A stretch of DNA of 62,788 nucleotides from Faecalibacter macacae. GTDB taxonomy: Bacteria > Bacteroidota > Bacteroidia > Flavobacteriales > Weeksellaceae. Each line of letters begins with the position of its first letter. Within the stretch, counting starts at the first letter, position 1. Shown here in pieces: positions 17,225 to 27,424 of the stretch. The translations under genes were made by a program, and so were the position numbers. The stretch covers positions 1 through 62,788 of the forward strand of contig NZ_RDOJ01000019.1 in the NCBI RefSeq assembly GCF_003687725.1, read 5' to 3'. The notes under the pieces were generated by a model. It worked only from the letters and a program-made list of their open reading frames with translations, ran no database searches and was not told the DNA's origin.

Positions 17225-17783
17225 TTATAAAGCATAAACTATCAAATTATCTACCATTCCTTTATTACCTGCATAGTCTATCGCACTACTATAAAGATAA
17301 TCTTCTGGTTTACTAACAATTCCATCTTTCACGGGATTATAATGAATATAGTTGATTTTTTCTATAATAACACCATGGCTCCAAAGTTCAATAGGTTTAT
17401 TGTCATGTCTCCAAAATTGATATTTCTTAACATTAGAAGATGCTGCACCTGCTTTGGCAAATTGTTCTAAAAGATTTTCCTTTCTACTTTCTGCTGGATT
17501 TTCTGTTATAGCTTTTACAATTTTTTTACTTGTAAATCGTATGAAATCTCCTAAAAGTAATTCTGGTTTTTATTCCTTCAGTACTTCTAAATATCAGGTG
17601 TACATGATTGGTCATAATGCACCATGTTATGATTTTCATTCCTTTTTCATTCTGACAATAGTTAAGGCTTTCAACCAAAATATCTTTGTATTCTTTCCTA
17701 GTAAAGACATCTAACCATTCTACCACAGCAAAACTGACAAAATATAATCCGTTGGGATTATGAAATTTATAATTTCTGCTCAT
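17225..17783 (-). pseudogene. Y1 (REP-associated) transposase, frameshifted
   Basis: The N-terminal part MSRNYKFHNPNGLYFVSFAVVEWLDVFTR...WCIMTNHVHLIFRS shows the HUH metal-binding motif (NHVHLI) of TnpA_REP/RAYT enzymes. After STEGIK the frame shifts in an A-run (about 17560-17566 on +). The remainder is readable in another frame: LLLGDFIRFTSKKIVKAI, YQFWRHDNKPIELW, YIHYNPVKDGIV, and a stop at 17225. These are the expected C-terminal motifs, including the catalytic helix region. One indel therefore inactivates an otherwise complete gene. The A and B repeats lie on each side. Confidence 0.75.
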
Positions 17784-17833
17784 TAGTCTTAGGTTTTTAG
17801 TTGAAGATATTAAAAAATAATAGTTTTATAAAA

Positions 17834-17911
17834 TAACAAACCCTACAAATATTACTTTGTAGGATTGTTTTATTATTACTTGCTACAAGATACAATCGTG
17901 CGGTAGCGGGG
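17834..17911. repeat. Unit A of the REP-like repeat (second copy)
   Basis: CCCTACAA-ATATTACT-TTGTAGG hairpin, ATTATTACTTGCTAC, and a CGTGCGGTAGCGGGG tail, matching 11113-11174. Unit B copies are at 17112-17195 and, truncated, 18030-18085. Confidence 0.55.
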
Positions 17912-18013
17912 GCTAATGAACGTTTAAAATTACTTGAACAACTTGAAGAAGAGGATAAAAATGCAGTTTATCGTATTATAGATACTATGCTGACTAAATC
18001 TAAGTTCAAGTAA
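17912..18013 (+). pseudogene. C-terminal fragment of an XRE-family regulator
   Basis: A 33-codon open stretch reads ANERLKLLEQLEEEDKNAVY followed by RIIDTMLTKSKFK and TAA. Such Leu/Glu-rich tails (LLEKYEQLDEEDR-AL--IID-LL-K) close many Bacteroidota XRE regulators. The HTH domain is absent: unit A of the repeat abuts directly upstream. Confidence 0.45.
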
Positions 18014-18049
18014 TTTTTCAATAAAAATGTAGCTACTTTATAAAATAAC

Positions 18050-18075
18050 AAAAGGCAAACGTTTGTTTGCCTTTT
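18050..18075. terminator. Hairpin terminator (unit B type) after the Rhs operon
   Basis: AAAAGGCAAAC and GTTTGCCTTTT pair. It lies downstream of the minus-strand operon ending at 18133. The rest of the 17784-18132 gap is accounted for by the repeats and the XRE fragment. Confidence 0.6.
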
Positions 18076-18132
18076 GTGTTATTGTGAATTAAAACGTTGT
18101 GTAAAAACAATACATTTTGAAAAGTATCCAGC

Positions 18133-18534
18133 TTATTTAATACTATCTCTTATCTTAATCTTTAAAACTTTGTTTTGGTCATATTTAGTCTTATCACAAA
18201 AATTTTCATAGCTTATAGAAACGACAGTATCTTTTTTATAAATATACATAATAGCTTCACCTTTCTTTTTTATTACTGTATCTCCTATTGAAATATATTG
18301 TGCGAATGGCTGCCATCCTCTGTCTCCATGAAATTTTTCATTTTCATTTGTTTTAATATTTCTTCCTTGAATTTTTAGAGTACCTAAAGCAAAAGAAGAC
18401 TTTTCTGTATTATAATTTTTATCTATAATGAGGTTACAATGTTCTTTGAGTAATAATTCTTGACTTTTTTCACAGCCATATTTTCCACACGAATAAAATA
18501 CAAATAATGTGATTAATAATAATATTTTTTTCAT
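18133..18534 (-). CDS. Lipoprotein following the Rhs gene (possible immunity/accessory protein)
   Basis: 133 residues. The N-terminus MKKILLLITLFVFYSCGKYG has a lipobox with Cys16. The soluble part is beta-rich (SSFALGTLKIQGRNIKTNENEKF; YISIGDTVIKKKGEAIMYIYKKDTVVSISYENFC). It starts 12 bases after the intact Rhs gene and is the last gene of a four-gene operon. Position alone suggests an immunity or accessory role. No immunity family is recognised. Confidence 0.6.
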   Translation of the reverse strand: MKKILLLITLFVFYSCGKYGCEKSQELLLKEHCNLIIDKNYNTEKSSFALGTLKIQGRNIKTNENEKFHGDRGWQPFAQYISIGDTVIKKKGEAIMYIYKKDTVVSISYENFCDKTKYDQNKVLKIKIRDSIK

Positions 18535-18546
18535 TTTTTTATTTTT

Positions 18547-21500
18547 TTATTTTTTGAAAGGTCTCCATATTATAGAATTAGAAAATTGTTGACTAACTCC
18601 TAACCCTGGTTTCCCTAATCCTAAACTAACACTTTTTGTACCTGTTCTAGTATTATAAGTACCATTATCTGTCATTGATTGTGAATAATTAGTATTAAGT
18701 GGCCCTAATGTAGTATTAGTATTTAAAGCTTTCCCTTGCATACCATCTATAACATCTGTCGTTGTGCCATATTTATCATGAAAGCCAACAGATCCATACA
18801 GACCAACAGAAGGACTTATACCCGAAAATCCAAAACCACCAGAATAATTAAAACCACCAGCAATTTCTCCTGGAGCAAATATTAAAGATATAGAAACATC
18901 ATAATGCCCCACAATACCATTTGCACCAGCGCCAAAATTTAAAGATACAGCATCAGGATTATATGGAGAAAATCTAGAATCATAATTACCACTCATGTAA
19001 GCTCTACGGGCAAATCCTGTCATTGAAGTATCATTATCTATATTTGATATTACAGTTCCTGCCCCTGTTTTAAATTCACTGCTCATAGATGAACCTTGAT
19101 TATCCATAACTGAACCATCAGCGTTTAAGGAATAGTTATAATTACCATTAGCTTCATCATTTGTTGTACTAAATATATTTCCCGCTTCCATATATTCAGA
19201 AAATCCTAAACTTTCAAAATTATCTTTAGTTATATGTTTACTGTATTCCCAATATGACGTACCATTTTTATCTATTCTATTACCCCAACCTTCAGCCTGC
19301 ATCCCATCAGGATCTATAAAGAAAACAGGATTATTAAAAGCGTAGTTGTAAGGAGAATGACGTCTCATTTTTTCTGCCAGCGGGTCGATGTTAAACCAAC
19401 GTCCGATAGCAGGATCGTAGTTTCGTGCGCCGTAGTCGTAAAGATTGATATCTAAGTCTGTTTGCAGTTCCTTCCCGTTGTATTTGTAATTATACGTCGC
19501 AGAACCTGTTGTGATAGGACTATTTTCAATTAAACCAAAATCACCACCTATAGCAGCTTTAGCAACAATTGATGTACGCGCACCATCTATCGGATCTGTT
19601 GGTGTAATAATTACTTGTTGTAAAGGTTGATACCCTGTGTGTTTTAAACCGAATGGGTAATAATGGGATTCATCCAGAATCTTTAATTTATTTTCTGTGT
19701 CATCCCAAGCATAAGATGTTCTTACGTTACCTAAATGATCGTTGTAGTTATACACATAACTGTAAGTTCTACTATTCTGACAAGTATCACACGTTACCAC
19801 ATTTACATATCCTTCGGCTGTTGGGAAGAATTGTAAATTGTTATTCACGTATTGGAAACTTCCTAAGTAATCTGTTGTTGTTACATTCGATCCATCCGTT
19901 ACAATCTTACGAAGTTTAACCCCTGTTGCATCATAATCGTACTTAATCTTCTTTGTGCTATTCCAAATAACTTCTGTAGGTAAATTTAAGTAATTATAAA
20001 CAATATTGGTAATTCCTTTGTTTAAATCTTTGGTTAAATTCCCATTTACATCGTAATCGTAATCTAATCCATTAGTATTGCCATCCGAAAAACCATTGGT
20101 ATTGTTGGATGAATCAGTTACTCGATTTAAACGATTTGAGAGCTCCGTTAATTGATTCTCTTTATTGGCGTATTTATAGCTTAATTGATCAATTAAAATA
20201 GGTTGTGTTTCATTGCTACCATAACGAACTAATGATTGAATGTTACCATTTTTATCATAGGTTAATCCTTCATTATAGTATTTAATTTGAGTTCCTCCAG
20301 ATCCTTTATAGAAAAAAGCATCTTCTAAGCGATTTAGCCCATCATATTTATAATCATAGCTTCTAACTGATTGGTTTGGCGTTTTCCAAAATGTTTGACT
20401 GATATTCCCATTGTATAAAGGTTTAGAAGTTTGAGATCTTGGACCAGGATATTTAATTTTATCATAACTTAATTTAAAACTAAATAATTGTCCTCCTTTG
20501 TTTAAATTATTGGTTTGATCTACATTATTAATATCCGTTAGCCATCCGCGTACGTTGTATTTATAGCTAATGGTTTGGTAAGGATCGTCTTTTAAATTCC
20601 CTACTTTTTTAGTCATTAGCTGCCCAATGGAATTGTATGTATTATCGGCCAGATATTCTTTTCTACCTCCATTGATTTGATGTGTATGCGTTAATACACG
20701 TCCAAATTCGTCGTAAGAAAATTCTTCTATAATTGTAACCTCTTCTGTATTTGTTTTTTGACGATGTTTTGTTATGGTTTTTGTTACTTTACCCGCAAAG
20801 TCTAATTCAGTTGAAGTCTTGGTATAGCCTTCTAAATGATTATAACTAATTGCATATACAGGACGAATTTTGATCGCATCATAAAAAGAGTAATTTATAT
20901 TCCAATTATTAGTTCCTAATACACGAGCGAATGATGCTATCGGTAAACCTTTTAATTTGATGTTATTTCCTTGTACTAATAACTGTCCATCTAAGCTGTT
21001 ATAATCAGGATCTAAATTATCGTAGGTGTCGTAATAATTTACAGTTAAAATTTTATCCAACTCTAATAGTGCGCCCGCATTATTCGTATATAAAAATTTA
21101 GCTTTTGCATTTCCTAAATTGGAACCAGCTGAAGTTACTCTCTCTTCAAATAATATAGTTGCATTATTATAAATACTTTGTAAACTACTTCGTTCTGATT
21201 TTGGATAAGTACCCGAATAAATTACACGCCCGAATTTATCGTATTTAGTAATGATCCAATCATTCATACTATCACGTGTTGCTACAAGACGATCTTGTTT
21301 GTCATAGACCATGTATTCCCATTCTTTCCCGGGAAGTTTTTTCTCGATTAAGCGATTCTTATGGTCATAAACATATTGATAACCTAATTCGTTTAAATGA
21401 GTAGTATAACTACCTGATTGCACCAATAAAGGAGGAAGAACGTAAGTAAGATTTCCGTAAACATCATAAATGTAATAAGTATCGTGTTTGCCTGAAGAAT

Positions 21501-22167
21501 TCCCATCTTTTGTAGGTTCAATATCAATACGTTTTAAAATGACTTTACCTTCTTTGTCTTTAAATTCTTGTATTGGTTGCCCATTTTCGTCGATGGTAAC
21601 AGTTTTGTATAAGGTACCATCTTGATATGTTCCATTTTGATTTAATGATGGTGTTAAATTATTAGATAAAGTAACCTCAAATCTTAAAACATTATCAACA
21701 GTATTATTTGTTTCGTATTTGAATTCTATAGCCTTACCACCATCAACTTTCCACGTTGCACCTGGAGCACCTTGTTTTTCAACACGATTAAGAGGAGAAT
21801 TCTCGTATTGCTTTTGAGTATATAAATTGGACGTTTCAGGGTAATCAGTATAGTTAAAACTTTCTGTATAGCCTAAAGAAGGAGATAAACTACCTGGTAA
21901 AAATTCTTGATCCACGCGGCCAAATCCATCATAGGTTATCTTGGATCCAATGGCAGAAGTAGAATTGTCGTTATTCGCTTTAGTAATGGTCACTTTTTCT
22001 CTTCCTAGACCATCTAAATAGACAATAGATTGTGTTTTGTTTTCGCAATCATCTGTTTGACAAATTGTGCTAAGTACATAATTTTTAGTACGATCTTGTG
22101 CAAAATTTTCGTGTGTACAACCAAAATAAAAAGCTGCACTCAAAATTAGTGTTAATTGATTTTTCAT
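18547..22167 (-). CDS. Rhs/YD-repeat protein with DUF6443-like N-terminus
   Basis: 1206 residues with a signal peptide (about 1-24). An N-terminal module of the DUF6443 type (NYVLSTICQTDD...QSIVYLDGLGREKV) is followed by many YD repeats (YIYDVYGNLTYV; YDKFGRVIYSGTY; YDEFGRVLTH). The Rhs core hallmark [20 protein letters not shown] occurs at about residue 930. After DPDGM a variable C-terminal ~250 residues is glycine-rich, ends WRPFKK and matches no toxin fold I recognise. These proteins form a beta-barrel shell around a C-terminal effector. It begins 9 bases after the 22176-25370 gene, and a lipoprotein follows. Confidence 0.85.
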   Translation of the reverse strand: MKNQLTLILSAAFYFGCTHENFAQDRTKNYVLSTICQTDDCENKTQSIVYLDGLGREKVTITKANNDNSTSAIGSKITYDGFGRVDQEFLPGSLSPSLGYTESFNYTDYPETSNLYTQKQYENSPLNRVEKQGAPGATWKVDGGKAIEFKYETNNTVDNVLRFEVTLSNNLTPSLNQNGTYQDGTLYKTVTIDENGQPIQEFKDKEGKVILKRIDIEPTKDGNSSGKHDTYYIYDVYGNLTYVLPPLLVQSGSYTTHLNELGYQYVYDHKNRLIEKKLPGKEWEYMVYDKQDRLVATRDSMNDWIITKYDKFGRVIYSGTYPKSERSSLQSIYNNATILFEERVTSAGSNLGNAKAKFLYTNNAGALLELDKILTVNYYDTYDNLDPDYNSLDGQLLVQGNNIKLKGLPIASFARVLGTNNWNINYSFYDAIKIRPVYAISYNHLEGYTKTSTELDFAGKVTKTITKHRQKTNTEEVTIIEEFSYDEFGRVLTHTHQINGGRKEYLADNTYNSIGQLMTKKVGNLKDDPYQTISYKYNVRGWLTDINNVDQTNNLNKGGQLFSFKLSYDKIKYPGPRSQTSKPLYNGNISQTFWKTPNQSVRSYDYKYDGLNRLEDAFFYKGSGGTQIKYYNEGLTYDKNGNIQSLVRYGSNETQPILIDQLSYKYANKENQLTELSNRLNRVTDSSNNTNGFSDGNTNGLDYDYDVNGNLTKDLNKGITNIVYNYLNLPTEVIWNSTKKIKYDYDATGVKLRKIVTDGSNVTTTDYLGSFQYVNNNLQFFPTAEGYVNVVTCDTCQNSRTYSYVYNYNDHLGNVRTSYAWDDTENKLKILDESHYYPFGLKHTGYQPLQQVIITPTDPIDGARTSIVAKAAIGGDFGLIENSPITTGSATYNYKYNGKELQTDLDINLYDYGARNYDPAIGRWFNIDPLAEKMRRHSPYNYAFNNPVFFIDPDGMQAEGWGNRIDKNGTSYWEYSKHITKDNFESLGFSEYMEAGNIFSTTNDEANGNYNYSLNADGSVMDNQGSSMSSEFKTGAGTVISNIDNDTSMTGFARRAYMSGNYDSRFSPYNPDAVSLNFGAGANGIVGHYDVSISLIFAPGEIAGGFNYSGGFGFSGISPSVGLYGSVGFHDKYGTTTDVIDGMQGKALNTNTTLGPLNTNYSQSMTDNGTYNTRTGTKSVSLGLGKPGLGVSQQFSNSIIWRPFKK

Positions 22168-22175
22168 TGCATTAG

Positions 22176-25100
22176 TTATTGAGGTTGTGCATAATTGTAT
22201 TCGAATTTCTTTAAAACTTCGCCTTGATCATTTTTGATTTCTTGTAAGCGATTGGCTGTATCATATTTGTAATGTTCAGCAATTCCATTCGGTTGGATAA
22301 TCATAGTTACTCCAACTAATGGATTGTAAATGTAACCTGTAACTAACGCATTAGGGAATGCATTGCGTAAAGCGTCAAAAGAAGTTTTAGTTAATGAATT
22401 ACTATTACTCGCTGTTTTTAAATCATTTTCAAAACTTGAAACTAGATCAAAACTTGCTCCTTCAATTTTAGCAATTGGATATTGACCATTATAACCCCAA
22501 ATGATTGAAACAGGAATACCATTTTCAACAGTATATTGAGTTAGATTTCCTTGAGTATCATAACTGTTGTAGGTAATTTTACGATCATCATTATTCACAT
22601 CGGTACCCATAGCACCTTTTTTTGTATATACATACTGAGGTAAAATCAATTGAGTATTGTTTGTGCCTGGGTAGTAATTGAATTTAGTACGTTGCTCTGA
22701 AAGAACTGTTGTGTTGTTAGAAACTTTTGTTTCAACAGGAGTAGCAATCATATTACGTTCAACCATTTTATCCCAAATAGAATTTGTATTGGATGCTAAA
22801 TCCACAGGGTATTTGTATTCTGTAGTAATTGTTTCTCCTTTGGAGTTGGTTGTAGTTTGTTTGGTTAATTGTAAATGATGTTGGCTGTCATAATTGTAAT
22901 TAATTTCTGTTATGACAGGGGGTGTAGAATCTTCGAAATATTCAGTAACAGTTGATTTTGATAAATATACTTGTTCACTAGATGATTGAGAAATTAATGG
23001 TACAGACCATCCCATAGATTGATCTATATTAAAATTATAATCATATTTACCATTTAATTCATCGTATGTAAAAATATAATTATTCGATATTTCTTTTATT
23101 AGAGTATTATTCTTATAAAATAATTGAGATTTTAATAAATTTTGTCTCCATTGTGGTACATAAGGGTATATAGTTGGAATTAATGGGAGTCCTCTCAGAT
23201 TGAAAATAATTTGAACAGGAGTATTTCTCTTAGGTACAAGTGAAAATTCTAATGGAGGAAAATAAGTATTGATTATTTTATGTTCTAGATTATTTTTTAC
23301 ATCTTTAATAATTTCTGATACTCTAGTATAAATAATGCCATTAAAATTAATTGCATTCTTAGAATATGAATTCAATCTTACATAATACCCTGCATTTTCT
23401 GTAAAATGAACACTTGAAAATAAACCTAAATCAGTATATTCACCTGTTGAAATTCCATTTTTATCATTATAATTATATAATTTTTCTAAAATTCTATCAC
23501 CATTGTTGTCATAATGAGAAATTGATTTAACTCTTAGTCCATTTGCATATTTATTTTTTTTAGCTTCATTTTTAATTTTGTTTTCGATACTAACAACTAT
23601 GTTTTTTCTTTGGAATTGATTTGGAGATAGATTTTCTACCACCAAAGTGTAGTTACCTGATTCTAACCATGTTAAAGAATTGTCATCTATTTCATATAAA
23701 TTAATTGAAAAATTATTTCCTAATATGTATACTTTTGGGCAAGTACTATTTAATGAAATACAGTTATCATCTCCAATAAATTGTTTAATTAACCTTATAT
23801 TTACTAAAGATCGTTCATTCAAAGCAAAATTTTCATGGTAAGATGTAGGAAAATTACTATTTTCATTCATCTCAGGTCCTAATACAGGTTCTGTTATAAT
23901 TTTCGCAATGCTTTCATAATTATAATCTTCTTCATCTTCTAAATGCAACATTAATCCACCAACATTTGTCAATCCTATATTTAAATTCTCGAGTAATTCT
24001 CTTTTAACATCATTTGGTTCTGTATCAATTAGAATTTTACCTTTTGTAGGTAATGTAATAGATTTAAGAATTCCAAATTTCAAATTATCAGAATTAACTT
24101 TTCTATCAGAATTATTATAGATTTTATTTTGAAAAACATACGATGGTATTATAGTTGAATTATTAGCATTGTTGTAAAACCCCCATAAATCTAACTTTAG
24201 AGATAATCTTCCTGGCAAACCGGATGGGTTAAAATAATCAAATGAATAATAATCTTCTATTTTATTATTATCATACTTTATTGAAATTTTATCTAAAAAT
24301 GTACGAATTGTAGTATTATTAGTATGATCGTAAGAAGTGTAATTACTCATATTGAATAAATATTTATAAACTTCTTTACTATTTTGTAAAACTGTTATAT
24401 TTTCAATCTTTTTTAAGCCTGTATGATTATCATTATTTATATAAGAAAAATTAACATGGAGGTTTTCATAATGAATATTTGTAATATATGGTTTATAGAT
24501 AATATTAGTTGAATATAATTTATTACTAGGATATGGATTGTATGGTTCATTTCCTTGAAACGTATGGGTTTCTATAGTTTTATATTCATCTACAAAAGAT
24601 TGATAGACAGTTTTTAAATTATCATAATCAAAAGTTACAATGTTGTTATTATTAATTATTTTAGTTACATACCAACTTGTTGTATAATTACTAGAATTTA
24701 TTTCTCTAGACTCTTCTAAATCTCCAAAATGATATTCAGTTCCGTTAGAATCAACAATTTTTATTGAATTAGGGAGGTCTGGATAAATTTTCAAATCTTG
24801 AAAAGGATACGTAATTATTTCATAATTTTCATCTTTAAACATGAAATAACCACTTTTTCCATTAATGTTAAAGTAAAACTTATCAGCTTGTAAATCATAT
24901 TCACCTATGCCTGCACGGTTATAGATATCAACTTGAATACTAATATCATTATCAGGATGTATAGTAGGATTATTTGGGTTTACTCTAAAAGCTTTATCAG
25001 CCATGTTTGCTGTGCTATATCCAGTTTGAGGATTTAAGTAACCAAAACTAAATTCATCGGGTATGCCCCTTACTTCTCTTGAAATTTTAGGAATATTTAA

Positions 25101-25370
25101 AGACCAATCATGACCAAATTCATTTGAAATATCTCCAACCTTAACACCATAAGAAGAATAATTTAAGTTAAAACTAATATCGTTATTTTTTAATTGAACA
25201 TTAAAAAGAGGTATACTGTATGAAATTCCACCTGTATTTAAATTAATAGGATAATCTATATTTTTTGAAAACTTTTTAAATTCGGGAGTTGTAGGGAAAT
25301 TAATATTTGGTTCTTGCGCAAACAATATATTCATCATACTTAAGAAAAGTATGAAGTAAAGATTTTTCAT
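22176..25370 (-). CDS. Large secreted YD-repeat protein, upstream partner of the Rhs protein
   Basis: 1064 residues with a signal peptide ending near FAQ. The N-terminal part reads PTTPEFKKFSKNIDYPINLNTGGISYSIPLFNVQLKNND, matching the opening of Bacteroidota YD/Rhs-type surface proteins (SpvB-like prelude with a tandem beta layout). The C-terminal ~150 residues contain YD units (YDTQGNLTQY; YKYDTANRLQEI) and end at KKFEYNYAQPQ, without the Rhs core or a tip domain. It lies 3 bases after the T9SS gene and 9 bases before the Rhs gene, so the pair may assemble together like a TcB/TcC shell. That assembly is an inference. Confidence 0.75.
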   Translation of the reverse strand: MKNLYFILFLSMMNILFAQEPNINFPTTPEFKKFSKNIDYPINLNTGGISYSIPLFNVQLKNNDISFNLNYSSYGVKVGDISNEFGHDWSLNIPKISREVRGIPDEFSFGYLNPQTGYSTANMADKAFRVNPNNPTIHPDNDISIQVDIYNRAGIGEYDLQADKFYFNINGKSGYFMFKDENYEIITYPFQDLKIYPDLPNSIKIVDSNGTEYHFGDLEESREINSSNYTTSWYVTKIINNNNIVTFDYDNLKTVYQSFVDEYKTIETHTFQGNEPYNPYPSNKLYSTNIIYKPYITNIHYENLHVNFSYINNDNHTGLKKIENITVLQNSKEVYKYLFNMSNYTSYDHTNNTTIRTFLDKISIKYDNNKIEDYYSFDYFNPSGLPGRLSLKLDLWGFYNNANNSTIIPSYVFQNKIYNNSDRKVNSDNLKFGILKSITLPTKGKILIDTEPNDVKRELLENLNIGLTNVGGLMLHLEDEEDYNYESIAKIITEPVLGPEMNENSNFPTSYHENFALNERSLVNIRLIKQFIGDDNCISLNSTCPKVYILGNNFSINLYEIDDNSLTWLESGNYTLVVENLSPNQFQRKNIVVSIENKIKNEAKKNKYANGLRVKSISHYDNNGDRILEKLYNYNDKNGISTGEYTDLGLFSSVHFTENAGYYVRLNSYSKNAINFNGIIYTRVSEIIKDVKNNLEHKIINTYFPPLEFSLVPKRNTPVQIIFNLRGLPLIPTIYPYVPQWRQNLLKSQLFYKNNTLIKEISNNYIFTYDELNGKYDYNFNIDQSMGWSVPLISQSSSEQVYLSKSTVTEYFEDSTPPVITEINYNYDSQHHLQLTKQTTTNSKGETITTEYKYPVDLASNTNSIWDKMVERNMIATPVETKVSNNTTVLSEQRTKFNYYPGTNNTQLILPQYVYTKKGAMGTDVNNDDRKITYNSYDTQGNLTQYTVENGIPVSIIWGYNGQYPIAKIEGASFDLVSSFENDLKTASNSNSLTKTSFDALRNAFPNALVTGYIYNPLVGVTMIIQPNGIAEHYKYDTANRLQEIKNDQGEVLKKFEYNYAQPQ

Positions 25371-25373
25371 ATA

Positions 25374-26912
25374 TTACTTTTTAATAACTTTAATAGATTC
25401 TGATTGACCATCGTATTTTACATTTACAATGTACACTCCGGATGGTAAATTAGTTAAATTAATAGGAGTAGTATGGTATTTAACTTGTTGAGATTTTATA
25501 AATTGACCATTTAAATTGAAAACTTCAATTGTAGCGTTTACAAAATCTTTATTGATGATTACGTTTGTAAAATCAGCAGTAGGATTAGGATAAGCTTCTA
25601 TAAATTGACGCGATGAAGTAGTTGTTTTGTCGCCTAATTTAACAATCAAGAAGTCTTGCCCTCCATTTGTTGAAGAAAATTTATTACCACTTTGATTTGA
25701 GTCAGAATTTCCAATTAATACTAATGATCCATCGCGTGTAGTGATTGCTTTGGATAGAAAATCATAGTGTCCGCCTGAAACTATTTTGGACCAAATAACT
25801 TCTCCGTTTTTATTGTAAATTTCAGATTTGAAACTACTAACAGCATTAATGTTACCATTTTTATTTTGGTATTTTACATTGTTTCCACTGATTAAGAAGG
25901 TTGTAGAATCCAATAATGAAATATCCTTTATAACATTTGCAGTTTCTATTTTTTGTTTAAATTTTTTATTTAATATCAAATCTTGATTAATCGAAGAAAC
26001 AAATATTTCTCTTTGCTCATCTTTAATTTGAGTACCTACTAGTATTATTTCATTTAAATTTTGATCAACATAAATGTTATCTAGTTGTTGTTCCTTCTCT
26101 GCATAATGATTGTATTGATCAACTAATTCTCCTTTATCATTTAATTTAGAAACTTGCCAATATTTAATCTTCTCTCTTATTATATCTGTTTCAGAATTTG
26201 AATTACCGAGAATAAAATAACTATCATTGATTTCAGTAACACCTATAATTTCTTCTATTCCATTACCTCCGAATGAATTTTCCCAAACTATTATCCCATT
26301 AGCATCTAGTTTTATGACCCAATAGTCTAATGATTCATTTGCGCTTACTGATTTTACAGAAGATTTAGGAGAATCAGAAGTACCAGCAACTAAAAAACCA
26401 CCATCTGAAGTTTGCATTATTTTATTTAGGTATTCATTTCCTAAACCACCAATCGATTTTTGCCATTGGATTTCGCCTTTAGGATTTAGTTTAATAATCC
26501 AATAATCAGAATAACCAAAATTTGGCTCTGTTTTATCGCCAGATAAATCGGAATTAGAATATCCCGCTAAAAGATATCCACCATCTTTAGTTAAAATGGC
26601 AGTTGAAAGAATATCGTCTTTATTTCCTCCAAAAGAATTCTGCCATTCTTGTTTTCCGTTTTCATCCATTTTCCAGATGAAGTAATCTAAACCACCTTGG
26701 TTATTTTTTTGAATATCTCCTGATGCATTTGAAGTTGAACTTCCGATAAGTAGAAAACCATAATCGGGTGTAGCAATTGCGTCAAAAAGATATTCTCCAT
26801 TTTCACCACCTATACTTTTTTCCCATAAAACATCATCAAATTTATATTTTTGATGATCTTGAGCATATATAAAAGAAGATATGGTGAAAAGAAGTAGAAA
26901 TTTTCTTTTCAT
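25374..26912 (-). CDS. T9SS-sorted beta-propeller protein, first gene of the Rhs operon
   Basis: 512 residues with a signal peptide (FLLLFTISSFIYAQ). Repeated blades follow, with variants of SIGGENGEYLFDAIATPDYGFLLIGSS and DYWIIKLNPKGEIQWQKSIGG (five to six copies through residue ~420), a Kelch-like propeller of Bacteroidota surface proteins. The last ~75 residues are a type A T9SS sorting domain: AYPNPTADFTNVIIN, IEVFNLNGQ, LPSGVYIVNVKYDGQ, KVIKK. It heads an operon with 3- and 9-base gaps to the two YD-repeat genes and may be the surface-anchoring or export partner. Confidence 0.82.
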   Translation of the reverse strand: MKRKFLLLFTISSFIYAQDHQKYKFDDVLWEKSIGGENGEYLFDAIATPDYGFLLIGSSTSNASGDIQKNNQGGLDYFIWKMDENGKQEWQNSFGGNKDDILSTAILTKDGGYLLAGYSNSDLSGDKTEPNFGYSDYWIIKLNPKGEIQWQKSIGGLGNEYLNKIMQTSDGGFLVAGTSDSPKSSVKSVSANESLDYWVIKLDANGIIVWENSFGGNGIEEIIGVTEINDSYFILGNSNSETDIIREKIKYWQVSKLNDKGELVDQYNHYAEKEQQLDNIYVDQNLNEIILVGTQIKDEQREIFVSSINQDLILNKKFKQKIETANVIKDISLLDSTTFLISGNNVKYQNKNGNINAVSSFKSEIYNKNGEVIWSKIVSGGHYDFLSKAITTRDGSLVLIGNSDSNQSGNKFSSTNGGQDFLIVKLGDKTTTSSRQFIEAYPNPTADFTNVIINKDFVNATIEVFNLNGQFIKSQQVKYHTTPINLTNLPSGVYIVNVKYDGQSESIKVIKK

Positions 26913-27021
26913 ATTTTAGTGTTATTGCGTATAAAATTAAGTAATTACATGATAAACAATTATTTAGTTGGTAAATATTTGTATTTTTTGACGAATAATT
27001 TCTTTAATTTTAAAATTTATA

Positions 27022-27231
27022 TTATTGATTTTCAGCATCTTGTAGATTGCGAATAATTTTCACCCCCAAATACTCTCCTAATTCTTCCCAGGTAATAACT
27101 TGATGAGGTTGTTTGTTGTAGTGCGCTTTGATTTTGTTATAGATGCGAAGTGATTGCCTATAACTTTTACCGGTGATGATTTGAATGTCCTTTGGGTAAA
27201 CGCAAATCCGTTGTAGCTTCTTGTTTTGCAT
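27022..27231 (-). CDS. Small putative DNA-binding protein, cassette copy 2
   Basis: 69 residues, almost identical to 13227-13415 through residue 60, with a different C-terminal tail (RNLQDAENQ versus SN). The two differ by few substitutions (N/Q and A/K in the second helix). It starts next to the second 11-bp repeat array. The intact frame in both copies, while neighbours are broken, suggests that this gene is selected or recently copied. Confidence 0.6.
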   Translation of the reverse strand: MQNKKLQRICVYPKDIQIITGKSYRQSLRIYNKIKAHYNKQPHQVITWEELGEYLGVKIIRNLQDAENQ

Positions 27232-27244
27232 AATTATACATTTT

Positions 27245-27299
27245 CATATACTATCCATACTTCATCTATGCTGTATATATACTTCATCTATAGGTCATT
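27245..27299. promoter_or_regulatory. Phased 11-bp repeats, copy 2
   Basis: CATATACTATC, CATACTTCATC, TATGCTGTATA, TATACTTCATC and TATAGGTCATT at an 11-base period, matching 13429-13483 with two base changes. Confidence 0.58.
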
Positions 27300-27424
27300 T
27301 AGGGACATTAAATGATATAAACGCCATTCGGTATTTGCTGGTTTTAATAAAGTTACGGTTTTTTCTATACTTGTATTATATACCGGTAGAATATAGAATG
27401 TTGAATGATTAAAATGTTGAAGAA

